Of a stretch of DNA of 64,000 nucleotides, positions 43,576 to 55,219 are shown piece after piece; within the stretch, counting starts at the first letter, position 1; each line of letters starts with the position of its first letter. Under the pieces are notes generated by a model. That model had not been told where the DNA came from. It worked only from the letters and a program-made list of their open reading frames with translations, and searched no databases. The position numbers and the translations under genes are program-made. The stretch spans positions 22,738,349 to 22,802,348 of the forward strand of contig NC_092651.1 in assembly GCF_032118995.1 (NCBI RefSeq). The letters run 5' to 3'. The DNA is from Asterias amurensis (Eukaryota; Echinodermata; Asteroidea; Forcipulatida; Asteriidae).

Positions 43576-46500
43576 TCATGCATCACAGCAGTACACCGAC
43601 TCGGTAGCAACTACTCTGGGTGTATTCGGGATTGAGCTTTTCTCTTGACCTTCTTCGGTAAAGTAGCACTCCCCCGGAGTACCGAAGTAGTGACCGCATG
43701 ACGTCACCGTCACGTCTCGTCCTGGCGTGTCGTACATGCCCCATTCATCACTTCGGTAACCTGCATCGTAGGCAGCTTTCAGCTGGGCCAATGAACACAG
43801 TTGCATATCACACTGTGCACAGCGCTCTCTGGCCTGTGTCAGGTCGGCACTGGGATACTCCTCTGGTGTGAAGAAGATTGCGTAGTCTGAAAAAACAAAT
43901 GGTATTTGTAAAGTCACGAAAGGAACTGGATTAAGTGCATACTTAAGCCCTTTTCACACTACAGGTATTTCCCGGGAAATTCCCGGGAAATGTTAGTCGA
44001 TCTGTTCACACTACAAAAAAAATTCCCGGGAAATAACATTTTCCCGGGAAATAATTTACCCAGTTAAGGGGTAGGGTTAAAGGCGTTAACCCCGGGGAAA
44101 AACGTTTTTCCCGGGAAAAGCAGCTAGTGAGAACGAAAGCGGGTCTAACTTACCCCACCTTTTGCTTCCACTGTGTTGAGACGTCATTAATCTCGAAAGG
44201 TCACAAACGTCAAAAATAGCGCGCCAAATAATTCGCGTGGTAACAATAGCCCATTTTTGTTTTCTCCTTCTGAAAGTGTTTACGTTTAGGTACGAAAATA
44301 AAAGAGAATAACATCTGTAATTTACAAATAAATATATGAATTAAAAAAATTGACCACGTGAATGGAATAGGAATAGAATAAATAGTTGGCGTGAACAAGC
44401 TTCCTTCTCGTACACACGCCATGTGTGTATGGTATTTCGGATTTTTACATGTACTTGGCCGTTGGTGGACTTGTGTTGTCCAGAGTCAGATTTGAGTTCA
44501 TCGATCGACATTGCTGTTTACAACCTGACAGTAAATATTTTAGCTCAATTTGTTGCTCAATTTCTTACGATGGGTAGAAGTGACCGATGGAGTGATGATG
44601 AAATTTTGAAACTAGTTGCATTTTGGGCCGACGATGCAGTCCAAAAACAGCTAGATGGGCATAGGCCTACAAGGCACGGGAAAGTTTTCTCAAAATTGGC
44701 TGACTGCCTGCGTGGTGCTGGGTATGAACGGACCCCTGCCCATTGCAAAAAAACTGAAAACCTTGGGTAAAAAAGACTTTAGGTCGGTATAGGATACTAG
44801 TTTTGTTTTTCATTGCATAAGTGTTCTCTTGCAAACATTTCTTTTTAGAAGAAACATACATTTAAAAGTCGTTATAAAGCCATGAAAAAAATGCTGGCCA
44901 ATTTAGGGTTAAAGCCTATTCAGTGTTCTTTCTTTGCACGATGGGAAAACAGCACTGTTGATGTCGGAAGGGAAGATTGCTTCTTCTGCTTTCTACTGCT
45001 ATTGTCAGATTGTGCAAAATCGACCATGCGGTGTTTTTTCTATAAAACCTTTAATTATCTTGGCCCTAACATCATGGACATTATTATGCAATCCTTCGAA
45101 AATGCCATTCAGAAAATTTCTAGGCCTTACCCCAGGGTTGATTCCCTTAACCCTGCCCCTGAGCAGGGTGAATTTTTTTCCTGGGAAAACGTCATTTCCC
45201 GGAAAATTCCCGGGAGTATTTTTGTAGTGTGAATAGATCAACCAAAAGTTCCCGGGAATTTCCCGGGAAATAACTATAGTGTGAACAGGCAAAAATTGAG
45301 ATGAACGCCAACACAAAACCTCTGGGTAAAACACGGACACAAAAGTCCATTCAATTACAGTTCTCAAAAGAAAGAAAAAAATTGTCGCAGAGTAGAAGCT
45401 CCCTTTCGCTTTTTCTAATAGCAACTTGCTCCCACCACCAGTGGCCGCTCTTCATGGTAGACAAGATTGACCTTTGACCAATACTTCAGCAAGTGCCATG
45501 AAACCCGTCAATCGCACGACAAATTCCATCCGATTGTTATACCGCATGTCTTTAAAACACTGTCACAGCAATCGTCTTCTCCTGACAAGACGTCAGCGAC
45601 GTCTTCCCCGAACTGCAAGACTTCTTCTCCGCCGTAATCACACAATATATTGGTATAACAACACGCAAATACACAATTTATGTGCAGCCATTCTGGGTCG
45701 CATGTGGCAAGGATTTTGCAGCCGGCCGCGTGGCATTATGGGAACGGACTTCCGTCCACAAACATTGTAACTTCCGCATGGGCTGACCTGTTTACCACAT
45801 TTCCTGGGGTTTGATCGTAAGTGTGAAACGACCGTGCATATTCCTGGGAAATAGTACTCCCGGGAGTTACCAAATTGGGATAGTGAGAACGGTTGCTGGG
45901 GTGGCGGTGGGGTTAAAAACTCCCGGGATTTTCCCGAGAGTTTATTTCCCGGGAAATGGCTCTGTAGTGTGAAAAGGGCTTTAGTCAGGTTAACAGCACA
46001 TGGGAATCATACATTCATCCATATAGTGTTGTTTGCAAACGTATTACAAAGTGCAGCTTGGTTTACACAACGCTGAGTAGAGTTGTATTACAAAGTGCAG
46101 CTTGGTTTACACAACGCTGAGTAGAGTTATACGTTGTGGCTTTAGCGGCCCCGCCTGCGCAACTATATACGTCATCGCCTCTGATTGGGGGAAAGTTCCC
46201 TACGCTCAACAGCATTGTCTGTGCGCTTAACTATGTCTTATGCTTCTAACAAAAAAACATAACAAAAAACAATAAAATATTCGGGCTGCTTAAAGTTGAA
46301 ACACAAAATTAAAGATTAAAATAAATAGTTAACATCTCAGTGTCATGGGTAGCCTTGTCATGGTAGGCGTTTTACGCAAGCACCGGCCTGCTCTGACTAA
46401 ACGAAATGCATATGCACAGTACCTCGTTGATACGTCGAACAGCCATGCCTCGACCCCGCGGTATCAAGTACTGTTAGGTGCCATGCGGTATAGTATCTAT

Positions 46501-49500
46501 TGTTACTTGGTCACAGTTTGTACCTTTAAACCTGTAGCCAGCTTGTGTGTTTGCTGAGCCGTATCTTCCTTTCTTAATTCCCCACCTGTGTGCTTTGTTA
46601 AAGGCACTTACTTTCATTCAAGACGTGGTCATGCTTGAGGAATTATGCAGTATAAGCTAATGCATGCCATAGCCGCATCCTCTTTCGATTCTGCGAAGCG
46701 CGGGACGGGATGCTGACCGGTGCAAACCTCAGGGATGTGATGTGTCTGACGGCGCTACTGACTGGGCGTGGTACTGAGGGTTCTTTGACTACTCTTAACT
46801 GTGATGTTCTACCGTACTATACCGAAGGCTACCTACCGGTGGTGAGCGCCGGACTCCCCGTTCCCGAGCACTCCTGGGTCGATTGAGCACAACTTAATGG
46901 TATTTGTTTAAATAGTCTTATTTCATTGATTTCGGTCGAATCTTACTTTAGTATCCTAATTCAGTTCATTGACGAATTGTGCCTTGATTTATGCTTTATC
47001 TAACTTCATTTTGTCAACAACCTTTGTAAGCTTTGATTTTGTAAATTAATTACTTAATTAATTGTTACTGTACACCGAATGTTTCAACCCTTGTCTTTTT
47101 TCAGTTGCTGGTTTTCCATTTCTTTAATTGTTTTGGTAATTCCTTTCTTTATAAGTAGTCTGCCGTGCGTACCAACTTATGGGGTTTAACCTTGTGAGTT
47201 GGTCGTACGTAACACTGCATTTCGTGAAGTCAGAGCAGGCCGGTGCTTGCGTAAAGAGCCTACGCCATGGGCAGTAAGGAGATATTTATGGAAAGGGAAA
47301 ACTATAGTGACATGAATCTCGGAAATATCAGTATCTCCACAAATAGTTTTTGAAACATCATGCTTATCCTTAAAAGGAAACATACCGACTCAGGCAAACT
47401 CCCTTTTCAGATTATGTTTATCACGGTGTATTTTATTTGTATCTTCTGTTTACACTATTGGCTGCTTGCTTTGGTTACACAAAAGAGAACAAAATGAAAG
47501 TGGGAAAGGTTGGAAGAAAGAATAGTCTGCCTCGTTCACTAATGAACTATTATTGTCCCCCTCTTCCTCCATGCTCTTCCCACTTTTGATTTTTACTGTT
47601 GTGTTTCGAACCTCTTGTGGCCAAACCAGCCTCTCCATCTACCAACCCCTTCCCTTGTTTCAACATGTTTGTTGTGCAGTCAATTAGAAAGAGATGATCG
47701 AGAAGAGGATCATTATTTTAACAGTGCCAGTTTCATGTATTTTTTATGGGTTTTTCATTGGTTAATTGCGATGATAGTTTAGTCAAAGATTTCTTCGTGG
47801 AACTTCAAACGTGAAAATGAACTTCATTGATAATAATAAATAATAATAATATCGGAGTCTTATACAGCGCACGTATCTACCAAACAAGGTACTCAAGGCG
47901 CTGAGTGTATACAAACTTTCAAAAGGATAGGTTATTGCAGTGATGAATTCTGAGACCCAATTATGTAGCACTTATAAGGGTTTACAAGGTGCTACGGCGC
48001 ATTAAGCATCCACAACCAGGAACAGCGGGGCGAACCCCTTCTCTTTTCGATAAGTGCACTGGGTTCTTTTACATGCGTTACACAACACATAGGACCAACG
48101 GCTTTACGTCCCATCCGAAGGACGAAGGATTGATACACGTTTGTTTTACCAAGAAAGGTAACAATGACCAATCTAACTTTTTGAAGCACTGTACCCCAAA
48201 ACGCATTACCTATGAACTGCTATGGCGTTGTCAAAAGTGGGGGGTATTCAGAGGAAAGCACTTTTGCACCATTTCAAAAAGGAACACGTCAATAAAATAG
48301 ACTTCTTCTAGCTGAAAATAACTATTCTCAATAAAAATGATTTGAACAATGATAAATTACTGATTTTGTTTTCTATTCAAGTTTTCTAGAGATGGTTGCC
48401 TGTGGATATTGCTTTTTTTTGCGAAATGGCCTTTACAATGCGAAACATATAGCCCAATTTATACTCTATTCGTGTAGCAACATGAACCTTGTATACACCA
48501 AATCAGACAACACGTCATGCATCGAACAAAATTTACCTTGACTATTGGTTGTCATGTCCAAACACAGGTAGTCTTGACGTTCTTGTCCGGCAAGACGTGA
48601 AGGCTGTAAATTATTTAAGAAAATAACGTTATATCAATAATTGCCTTAAAAACACTGACATTATTCCCATAATAAAGAGACAATAACGTGAGTGAAGTGT
48701 AGTGACAGAATCCCGTGCACCGCGCCAAAACACTTTGTCTGGTGTTGTCAGAGTAGACAAGACAGAAATAAGAAATTGCTTTCAATGTTCCAGCCTTTGT
48801 ATTCAACGACATAAATGGTTTATTGTTTACTGTTTATTTTTTAAACATTTAAAATCTGGGGTCAAACGACCGAATCGCAATTTGAATTACCTTTTTTTTT
48901 TACATTCAAAACACACAAAATGGGATATACAAACTGAAAGAAAACAGACGCATAGGACGGTTTAAATAAAATCTCAATCACACAAGTTAATCCCGTTGTG
49001 TGTCAAAGAAAACAATCTCTTCACACTTATCGTAAAAGAATGGTTTGCTCGCTGGTTTTATTAGGTTTGAAGTTTACGTTGAAGCACATTGTAAACCTTT
49101 GCGTATAGTAGCCTACTTTAATTTCAAGTATCATCATAAACCAAAACAATGCACATTAACAAACGCATGGCTGAAAACCCGTTAATTAGAAGAACAATAG
49201 CAAATACCGGGTTGATATTTTTCAAGGGAATAATTTTTTTGACAAAACGGCACTGCAAAAAGTAGTAGAGCTTTTACGCATAAATTTTGTAACAACAGCA
49301 CCATTCAACCGCAGTATAATAAGCTCCATACATGAAATCAGTAGCCGGAAATTATATGTTTTCATTGGTACCAGCGCTTCAAAACCAACATTATTATTGC
49401 CGCTGTGTAATTGACATTTATTAAGTTATTATTATCTCCAATTGTATAGAACAATAAATGCTGACTGTATAATAATTGCTTTCGACTCGTGAAAATCAAC

Positions 49501-52060
49501 ACATCATTAGTCACCTCCTTGTAACGATACGCATCTACATTTGTTTGAACCCCCCCCCCACCCCACCCCAAATGACAACCAAATAAAAAAGTTGAACAAA
49601 AAAAGCAAAACAAAAGCAAATAAATTGCACGCAAACAAACAAAACAGGAAAAAGGCGAAATTGTTCCCCCTCAATAGAAGTTTTCCACGGTTGAATGTTG
49701 CCGTCTAAAAAGGTTGGTTCTTTATGTTCTTGTTTCGTGCATTAGGCCAATAAAAATAGTACAAGGACAAGGGTGTTTAAGAAACCATTTTCTTCCTTTT
49801 TGTACATAAGGGAATCAATGTGTGGTAAAGAGGTTTTCAACTAGTGGTTTAAACCCAACGAGGCCTGGTTCTTGATAATTTACCTCGACTTCGACTTCGT
49901 CTCGGTAAAATTTTCAAGAACCAGGCCTCGGCGGATTTAAACCACTAGTTGAAAACCGATTTAACACACTTTGATTCCCATTCGTAAATACCTTTTCGGT
50001 CAAAAAACATCAACACCTTTGGTCAAAAGGTAAAATAAATGCAAAAAATTATAATTGTTCAATGATTTCTTTCAACACAACACCATCCAGCTATGAAATT
50101 GGAAGGCCCTCATTCAAAACCAGTGGCAATAAAAATTACTGTTTAGAAGCCGACACCAGCGTGTAATACAAGCGTAATAATGGTCTATCATGTGGGTGCG
50201 TTCGTTTAGCTTCCCTGGGTCGACCCCGATGTGTGGCGTGTTTTTTTTTCTAGGACGAATGTGGGTAATTATCTGCACACGTTCGTTCTGGGGAAAAAAA
50301 CGCCACACACCGGGGTCGACCCAGGGAAGCTAAACGACCGCACCCACTATACGTCATGTTTCGCCGGGCAAAAAGACACGTATTGTAAGATTGCATACAC
50401 CTTTTAGCTGGTTGCCAAAACACAAAGGTTTTGCCCGGCGGTATGCGCGCGAATCATGTTATGGTTTTCGTGTGACGTCAGAGGTCACATCGGCAACAAA
50501 AGGTGATTAGACGATGTACCAATCGCGCCATCGTGCACAAAAAAATGGAGCAAGTACAATTCTGCTGCAAGGGTACAGAACATTTATGTTGATTAAATGT
50601 TGTCATTGTTGGGTAAAATGACTTTTTGTTGTTTACCCCCGCACTTGTGTAAACTGTAACACGTATAAGGGAAAAGTAAAGGGTAAACTTTTGTACCCAT
50701 TCAAATAATTAAGTTTAAATGGTAGGTGGACATAATTCCTTTGACATTTTCAGTGCACATAGAAATCACAAGAGGTGGTATGCTTCTTGTTGTCAATTTA
50801 CAACCCACCACACCATATCTGTAAGGTGCTGTGAGAGAGTACTTCTTAATTTCTTTACCTACCTTAGGTCCCCTTCTTCGATACTAATGCCATGGTGCAT
50901 GTAATCACATTACACACTGCTACGGTTTCAGATGGAGCTTGCCGCGGTACTACTACCTCATAAAAAATACCTGCCTACTTTCCATTTTGGTGACTGGCTA
51001 TGCTATTGCATTTATATTTAAAGGAACACGTTGCCTTGGATCTGTCAAGTTGGTCTTTGAAAAGCGTTTGTAACTGTTTAGTATAAAATGCATGTGGTTA
51101 GAAAGATATTGTAAAAGTAGATCATAAAGTTAATTTTGGATTTTTACCCATACACCGATGTGTGTTAGCGCTGTATACACTGTACTTTCCCGAGTCCTGT
51201 GAAAAAAATATCATAGGCATGCTACTCGGGTGGAATTCGAACCCACGACCAAAATTAATATTTTTTATCCCCGATGCAAATTAACATCTATTAAAAAACA
51301 AAATGATCTACACACATACCTCGAAATTGCGTGGTTTTCCTTTTACCTCGTCAACTAACACGGTCGGCCATTAATTTATAGAAGTTTTGACTCCTATAAA
51401 TGGCAGACCGTGTTAGTTCGTAAAGTAAAAGGAAAACCACGAAATTTAGAGGCAAATTTGTGTGAATCAATGTACTCTACCTTTATTAAACATCTTTCTA
51501 ACCATATGCATTTTTTAACAAACGGTTTCAGTTATAGGCCAACTCGACCGATCCAAGGCAATGTGTTCCTACGTGAGACAAGTGGTAAAAAAGCGGTACC
51601 CAGTTATTATAACAAAGATTAAATCAGAAATTTTGTCAGAAATTTTTGGCTTCAAAGAGGTTGGAAAACGTGCTCAATAGTATTTGAGCTCCAAATAATT
51701 AACTTAAACGCATCAACTTTAAAAACCGTAGCTTACCTTGATGCAGGTGTAGGAGTACACCCATCCTTTACTTGCCACCAAGCTTCTAGACTCATCATAG
51801 TGTGAAGCGTTAAGGAGCTGACACTGACCTGATGCCATCTTGTAGTTTGAAGATTCACACCAACTCCAGTCTTTGCAGGCATTGTGACATAATTTCTGGG
51901 TCGTCGACTGAATTATTGCGTCTTCAAAACCCACTAGTACATAATCAATTATAACACACCATGGAGCTATATACGTATGACGGGATGAGATTGTCATGAA
52001 CGATAATATCGCTACCATGAGTACGGGTAAAACGCACCAACCTCCCCGAACGGTCTCCAT
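43576..52060 (-). CDS. Secreted PAN/Apple-like plus Link-like domain protein (paralogue A)
   Basis: Three exons on the minus strand: 52060-51737, 48603-48537 and 43886-43576. They join in phases 0 and 1 and give 233 aa ending at TGA. Residues 1-28 or so are a hydrophobic signal peptide. An upstream in-frame ATG at 52171 was rejected because this start gives a clean signal peptide and the upstream part lies in a transposon inverted repeat. Exon 1 then encodes a PAN/Apple-like domain with paired cysteines (CHNAC, WCESSNY, GQCQLLN). Exon 2 is a 22-residue linker. Exon 3 is cysteine-rich: YPSADLTQARERC, then LCSLAQLKAAYDAGYR, WGMYD and a terminal ESVYCC. The order and spacing recall a Link (hyaluronan-binding) module, whose end is typically YDVYCF. 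PAN domains bind proteins or sugars, so an extracellular adhesion, matrix or recognition role is inferred. Intron 2 contains a complete Harbinger-like element. Confidence 0.8.
43946..45980 (+). mobile_element. PIF/Harbinger-like DNA transposon, 2035 bp, decayed
   Basis: The ends are matching inverted repeats beginning AGCCCTTTTCACACTACAG, followed by CCCGGGAAAT motifs. They are flanked by a 3 bp duplication TTA (43943-43945 and 45981-45983). The interior (about 44570-44790) encodes a Myb/SANT-like domain: WSDDEILKLVAFW, then VFSKLADCL and GYERTPAHCKK. This is like the accessory Myb protein of PIF/Harbinger elements, and it is followed by a frameshift. No DDE transposase is recognisable. A second copy of the end motif at about 45220-45290 suggests nesting. 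It sits inside the second intron of paralogue A. Confidence 0.8.
44570..44790 (+). pseudogene. Myb/SANT-like DNA-binding domain of a Harbinger-type element
   Basis: About 65 residues starting MGRSDRWSDDEILKLV have the tryptophan and helix pattern of the trihelix/Myb domain used by PIF/Harbinger accessory proteins. That protein normally carries the transposase into the nucleus and onto the transposon ends. The open frame breaks in a run of A after GYERTPAHCKK, and the family's usual downstream part is missing, so it is probably inactive. Confidence 0.6.
46041..46128. repeat. 44 bp perfect tandem duplication
   Basis: 46041-46084 and 46085-46128 are identical (beginning GTATTACAAAGTGCAGC). The duplication sits 60 bp outside the Harbinger-like element. 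Confidence 0.95.
46340..47275. mobile_element. Possible element with ~70 bp inverted repeats
   Basis: TACGCAAGCACCGGCCTGCT with flanking matches (about 46346-46415) recurs inverted at 47206-47272. The interior holds the unidentified open stretch at 46656. Its type is not determined. Confidence 0.5.
46656..46886 (+). other. Unidentified open stretch with coding-like composition
   Basis: A 76-codon stretch without an upstream ATG runs to TGA. It is more GC-rich than its surroundings. The translation is ordinary-looking and includes ANLRDVMCLTALLTGRG and LPVVSAGLPVPEHSW. I do not recognise a family. It is bracketed by an inverted repeat (about 46346-46415 and 47206-47272), so it may be a remnant of transposon coding sequence or of a captured exon. 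It may also be chance. Confidence 0.3.
47825..48135 (-). repeat. SINE with (ATT)n tail, minus orientation
   Basis: The ATT tail is at 47826-47850. The minus-strand body includes CGCTGTATAAGACTCC, TACAAGGTGCTAC (plus-strand reading), a GGGGCGAACCCCTTCTC segment and GGACGTAAAGCCGTTGG. It is the same family as 52690-53040. Confidence 0.7.
48610..49780. other. Intron 1 of paralogue A, no internal gene
   Basis: AT-rich intron with a C-run (49550-49567) and A-rich tracts; no repeat family was recognised before the MITE at 49786. Confidence 0.5.
49786..49982. mobile_element. Palindromic MITE (GGGAATCAATGTGTGG ends)
   Basis: Arms AAGAGGTTTTCAACTAGTGG and GAGGCCTGGTTCTTGA with their complements make a 195 bp hairpin. 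A half copy is at 56690-56770. Confidence 0.8.
50193..50345. mobile_element. Palindromic MITE (TGGGTGCG/GGGTCGACCC ends, copy 1)
   Basis: Arms GGTGCGTTCGTTTAGCTTCC and CTGGGTCGACCCCGATGTGT with complements. The tip is around GGGTAATTATCTGCACACG. Confidence 0.85.
51021..51571. mobile_element. Palindromic MITE with AAAGGAACACGTTGCCTTGG ends (copy 2)
   Basis: Same family as the copy at 17314, enlarged by an insertion at about 51125-51290. The insertion contains a reversed tRNA-like B-box (GGAATTCGAACCCACGACC), so a SINE piece has landed in the left arm. Confidence 0.8.
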
Positions 52061-52269
52061 GACTATTCTGCTTAAAAATGTACTCCGACGATAAACTAGA
52101 CTTGTGGACAAGTCGTTAACGGTCCCACGCGGTGAGATAGTCGAGTTGTGGCGGTGCTCTCGCGAGATCACTGCTCTCGCGCGAACTGCAGGTTGTACTC
52201 CCCATTAACGACTTGTACAACCTGACAGCGGTTTGTGCACAGCCTATAGGCACTACAGCCGATATCGCA

Positions 52270-52583
52270 CGGTATCTGATTGGTCGATGTCGTTAAATCT
52301 ATGAATATTCAACATGTAGATGCCATAAAACAGTACATCTTGTACTGGATGGGTTCGGGAAGTCACATGTACGAATGGACGATCAACAAAACTGTCAGCG
52401 TGTATTTCAATGTGCCTACTACGTATCGGTATCTGATTGGTCGATGTCGTTAAATCTATGAATATTCAACATGTAGATGCCATAAAACAGTACATCTTGT
52501 ACTGGATGGGTTCGGGAAGTCACATGTACGAATGGACGATCAACAAAACTGTCAGCGTGTATTTCAATGTGCCTACTACGACG
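52270..52583. repeat. 157 bp tandem duplication
   Basis: 52270-52426 and 52427-52583 are almost identical (GGTATCTGATTGGTCGATGT ... CAATGTGCCTACTACG). It lies inside the inverted-repeat element upstream of paralogue A. Confidence 0.95.
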
Positions 52584-52689
52584 ACGCCGTGTGTGTGTCG
52601 TACCCCGAGAGTACTTAATCGGGAACTTCGACGTGCATAATAAATAAATAACTTCGTTGGTCTGTAATCATGGACGTAGCTGATGACAC

Positions 52690-53040
52690 GCTGCCGTGAC
52701 ACTTTTGCCCTTAAGCAAGACACTTAACCATTGCTGCGTCCTTCGGATGGGACGTAAAGCCGTTGGTCCCATGTGTTATGTAACGCATGAAAAAGAACCT
52801 AGTGCTTGCACTTATCAACAAGAGAAGGGGTTCGCCCCGGTGTTCCTGGCTGTGGCTGTTGTGTATGCGCCGTTGCACCATGTAAACCATTACACGGTGT
52901 GCTAAGGATTCGGTCTCATAGTTTCAAAATCTTCGTCCAATTCATTTTGCAATAAAACATAATCGGCGCTTTGTATCCTTTGGAAAAGGCGCGTTATAAA
53001 TACGTGTATTATTATAATTATTATTACTGTTTATTATTAT
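52690..53040 (+). repeat. SINE with (ATT)n tail, plus orientation
   Basis: Includes AAGCAAGACACTTAACCATT, TTCGGATGGGACGTAAAGCC, GAGAAGGGGTTCGCCCCGGT and an ATT-rich tail at 53005-53040. It lies inside the inverted-repeat element at 52095-53182. Confidence 0.7.
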
Positions 53041-53309
53041 AGAGAGTAGAGTCTCTTAATGAGGAGTATAAGTCGGGCAACCAGCAGTTCGCGCGAGAGC
53101 AGTGATCTCGCGAGAGCACCGGCACAACTCGACTATCTCATCGCGTGGGACCATAAACGACTTGTCCACAAGTCTCATGATACACCGATAAGTTACATTA
53201 CGTTCAGCTGGTTATGTGGAGGTGTGAGGTGGGTGTCGTAAGTATAGTACTAACCGGTACACCAATCAGGGATGGCGGACTTTTAGAAAAGATTGGTTAT
53301 TGACTGGTA

Positions 53310-54241
53310 ATATGTTTCTATACGTTTCGAAAAAGTTTTTTCTTGCATTTTCCCGACAATGTCGACCAGGTATGTTGCTGCTGGATGCAGCAAAACAGCT
53401 TAAGATGGGTCAGCTTGCAAAGTGGTCCGGTCCGACGTCTTTTCCAGCGCTGTGCAGCAAACACTTCGAGCAGTCGTGCTTCGAGATACCAGAATACACT
53501 ACACATTTTGACATGAAGAGAAAAGTTCTTTTCTAAAACATGACGCCATGGCACGGTTGGCTTGTGCGTAAAGCGCTCGCCTCTCACCAAGGTGACCCAC
53601 CCCGGTTCGATTCCTGGTCGGGGCCATGTGAGTTGAGTGGTGCGTCGGTTCTTTGCTGTGCCACAAGGGTTTTCCAGACTATCCGGTTTTCCTCCCTCAG
53701 GAAAAAATCAAACACTCTCAATCTTGGCTGTGCTCCGTGGTCATAATGGGTTGATGTGGCTGGCAGCTGAATGCGCCCCTGCATGCCTGCTTCTCGAACA
53801 CGTTGTAGCTGCGTCCTTCGCAATTCAGCTCTAGCTGCGAGTAAGGACGATTAGCCCCCCAAATTGTTATTATAATTATTATTATCCCATCAATTTTTCC
53901 AGCTATAGTGGGGAAGTCGAAGAAAGTACCTGAAAGACGTCACGAACCTAGAGGAGCATTTGCCTAACGTGAAACAAATCAGGTATTGTTTCAACTTTGA
54001 GGGCATGTTTTTTAGCTTGCGTCAGACGTCACTATCTTGTGTTGGCACTGCATGCGATTCATCGTGCCTCGATTGACGTCACAAACAGCGCCCTCTCGGG
54101 TCACGCTTTTTCAAATTTGTAAATAACATGGAAACTAATTTTGGTTGAAACCTTAGTTAACTGTTTATTCATGTTCCACTCATCAACACACATTTACGTG
54201 ACAAAAGCTTTATTTTGCCAAAATGCCACTTCAAGGAGACT
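53310..54241. mobile_element. TTAA-type THAP element (copy 3), reversed and 5'-truncated
   Basis: The right end (54160-54241) is the reverse complement of the left ends of the other copies, with damaged terminal bases. The plus strand at 53358-53538 encodes the THAP remnant: a start resembling STRYVAAGCSKT, then in another frame SFPALCSKHFEQSCFE, whose C-x2-H-F is the second half of the THAP zinc site. A SINE has inserted at about 53541-53886. Confidence 0.65.
53541..53886 (+). repeat. tRNA-derived SINE (copy 2), nested in a THAP element
   Basis: tRNA-like head with B-box GGTTCGATTCC at about 53603; the body includes GTAGCTGCGTCCTTCGCAAT; the tail is (ATT)n. It interrupts the THAP element between GACGCCAT and CCCATCAATTTTTCC. 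Confidence 0.75.
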
Positions 54242-54390
54242 TTAGTATCGGCTTTTTGGGGTTATCCTTTAATAATTTTGGTTTTTCTGTTTTGTTTATT
54301 TGATTTCATTGTCTATTCTCCTGTTGTTGTGTACGTATTTTTGGCATGTCCTGGTTGTTTAATGACTATTAATGACTATATTGGAAAGGC

Positions 54391-54645
54391 TGCAATCAAC
54401 TCAATTTTGGTCGTCGAAGCTGCGAGATGATAATGGAGGGGAAAAAACTAGTCACACAAAGTTCTTTTGCTTTTAGATGCTTGAATTCGACATCTCAAAA
54501 TCTTAATTCAGAGGTCTCGAAATAAAATTCAAATATCTTTAGTGGATATTTTCTTCTTGCTCGAAAATTGTTCGTTACCATGTACGTTTTTATGCTTACA
54601 ATTATTTGAGTAATAACCAATACAGGTCGTGACTACTGCCTTAAT
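54391..54645. repeat. Foldback element copy, diverged
   Basis: Contains CAATTTTGGTCGTCGAAGCT, GACATCTCAAAATC/GAGGTCTCGAAA hairpin pieces and the closing ACTGCCTTAA. Confidence 0.6.
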
Positions 54646-55219
54646 GTGACTGGAATTTATTCATGGAGACTGCATGTAACTATATTAGATGCCTATTATG
54701 TTATGCCTGCGTCATGTGACTTTGGCTTTAGCCACGCCAATCGCGTATTCGGTTTTGTTGCAACATTTAGCTCTGTGCCGGAGGCAGGGGACCCGCTGCT
54801 GAACAAATGTTGGGAGCCGTCAGATAATGTTGTCCTGGTGATAGACAGCATGTTCATGTTTCAGTGGGAATCAGTGGTTATTTGAAAACATATGTCTTGC
54901 CTATGGACTATTGAAACCTGACACGAGAAAAGTTTCGCCTCAATAAGTTGCGTCTTACGTGATAAGTATGTGAAATTACATTTAGCAATTTTACATTCAT
55001 TCAATATGTCGGACCAAAACGTATCCAACTCTTTGTTTACCCAAATGTGTGTCTATGACTAATTACTCAAAAACTATAACCGTGTTTGTAGAATCAATAT
55101 TTCAATAAGTCAAGGCAATTCCTTGACAAGAGAAAAAAAGGCTTGCAAACGCATACCCTTTCCAAACAATATATATTACATGTCGAGGTAAGATTTTCGA
55201 TTTTTTTTTCTTTTCTTAA

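Larger units (their letters stand above)
52095..53182. mobile_element. Element with ~100 bp terminal inverted repeats
   Basis: 52095-52195 (AGACTTGTGGACAAGTCG, CTCTCGCGAGATCACTGCTC) recurs inverted at 53085-53182. The interior contains a 157 bp tandem duplication and a SINE, and no open transposase. The left end lies only about 35 bp 5' of the ATG of paralogue A. Confidence 0.75.

Noticed and set aside
52061..52171. Upstream in-frame ATG for paralogue A
   Set aside because: It would place 37 hydrophilic residues encoded by a transposon end before the signal peptide; the ATG at 52060 is a better start.
54646..54885. Plus-strand open frame of 79 aa after a foldback remnant
   Set aside because: No recognisable domain and no splice or expression support; too short to claim as an exon.
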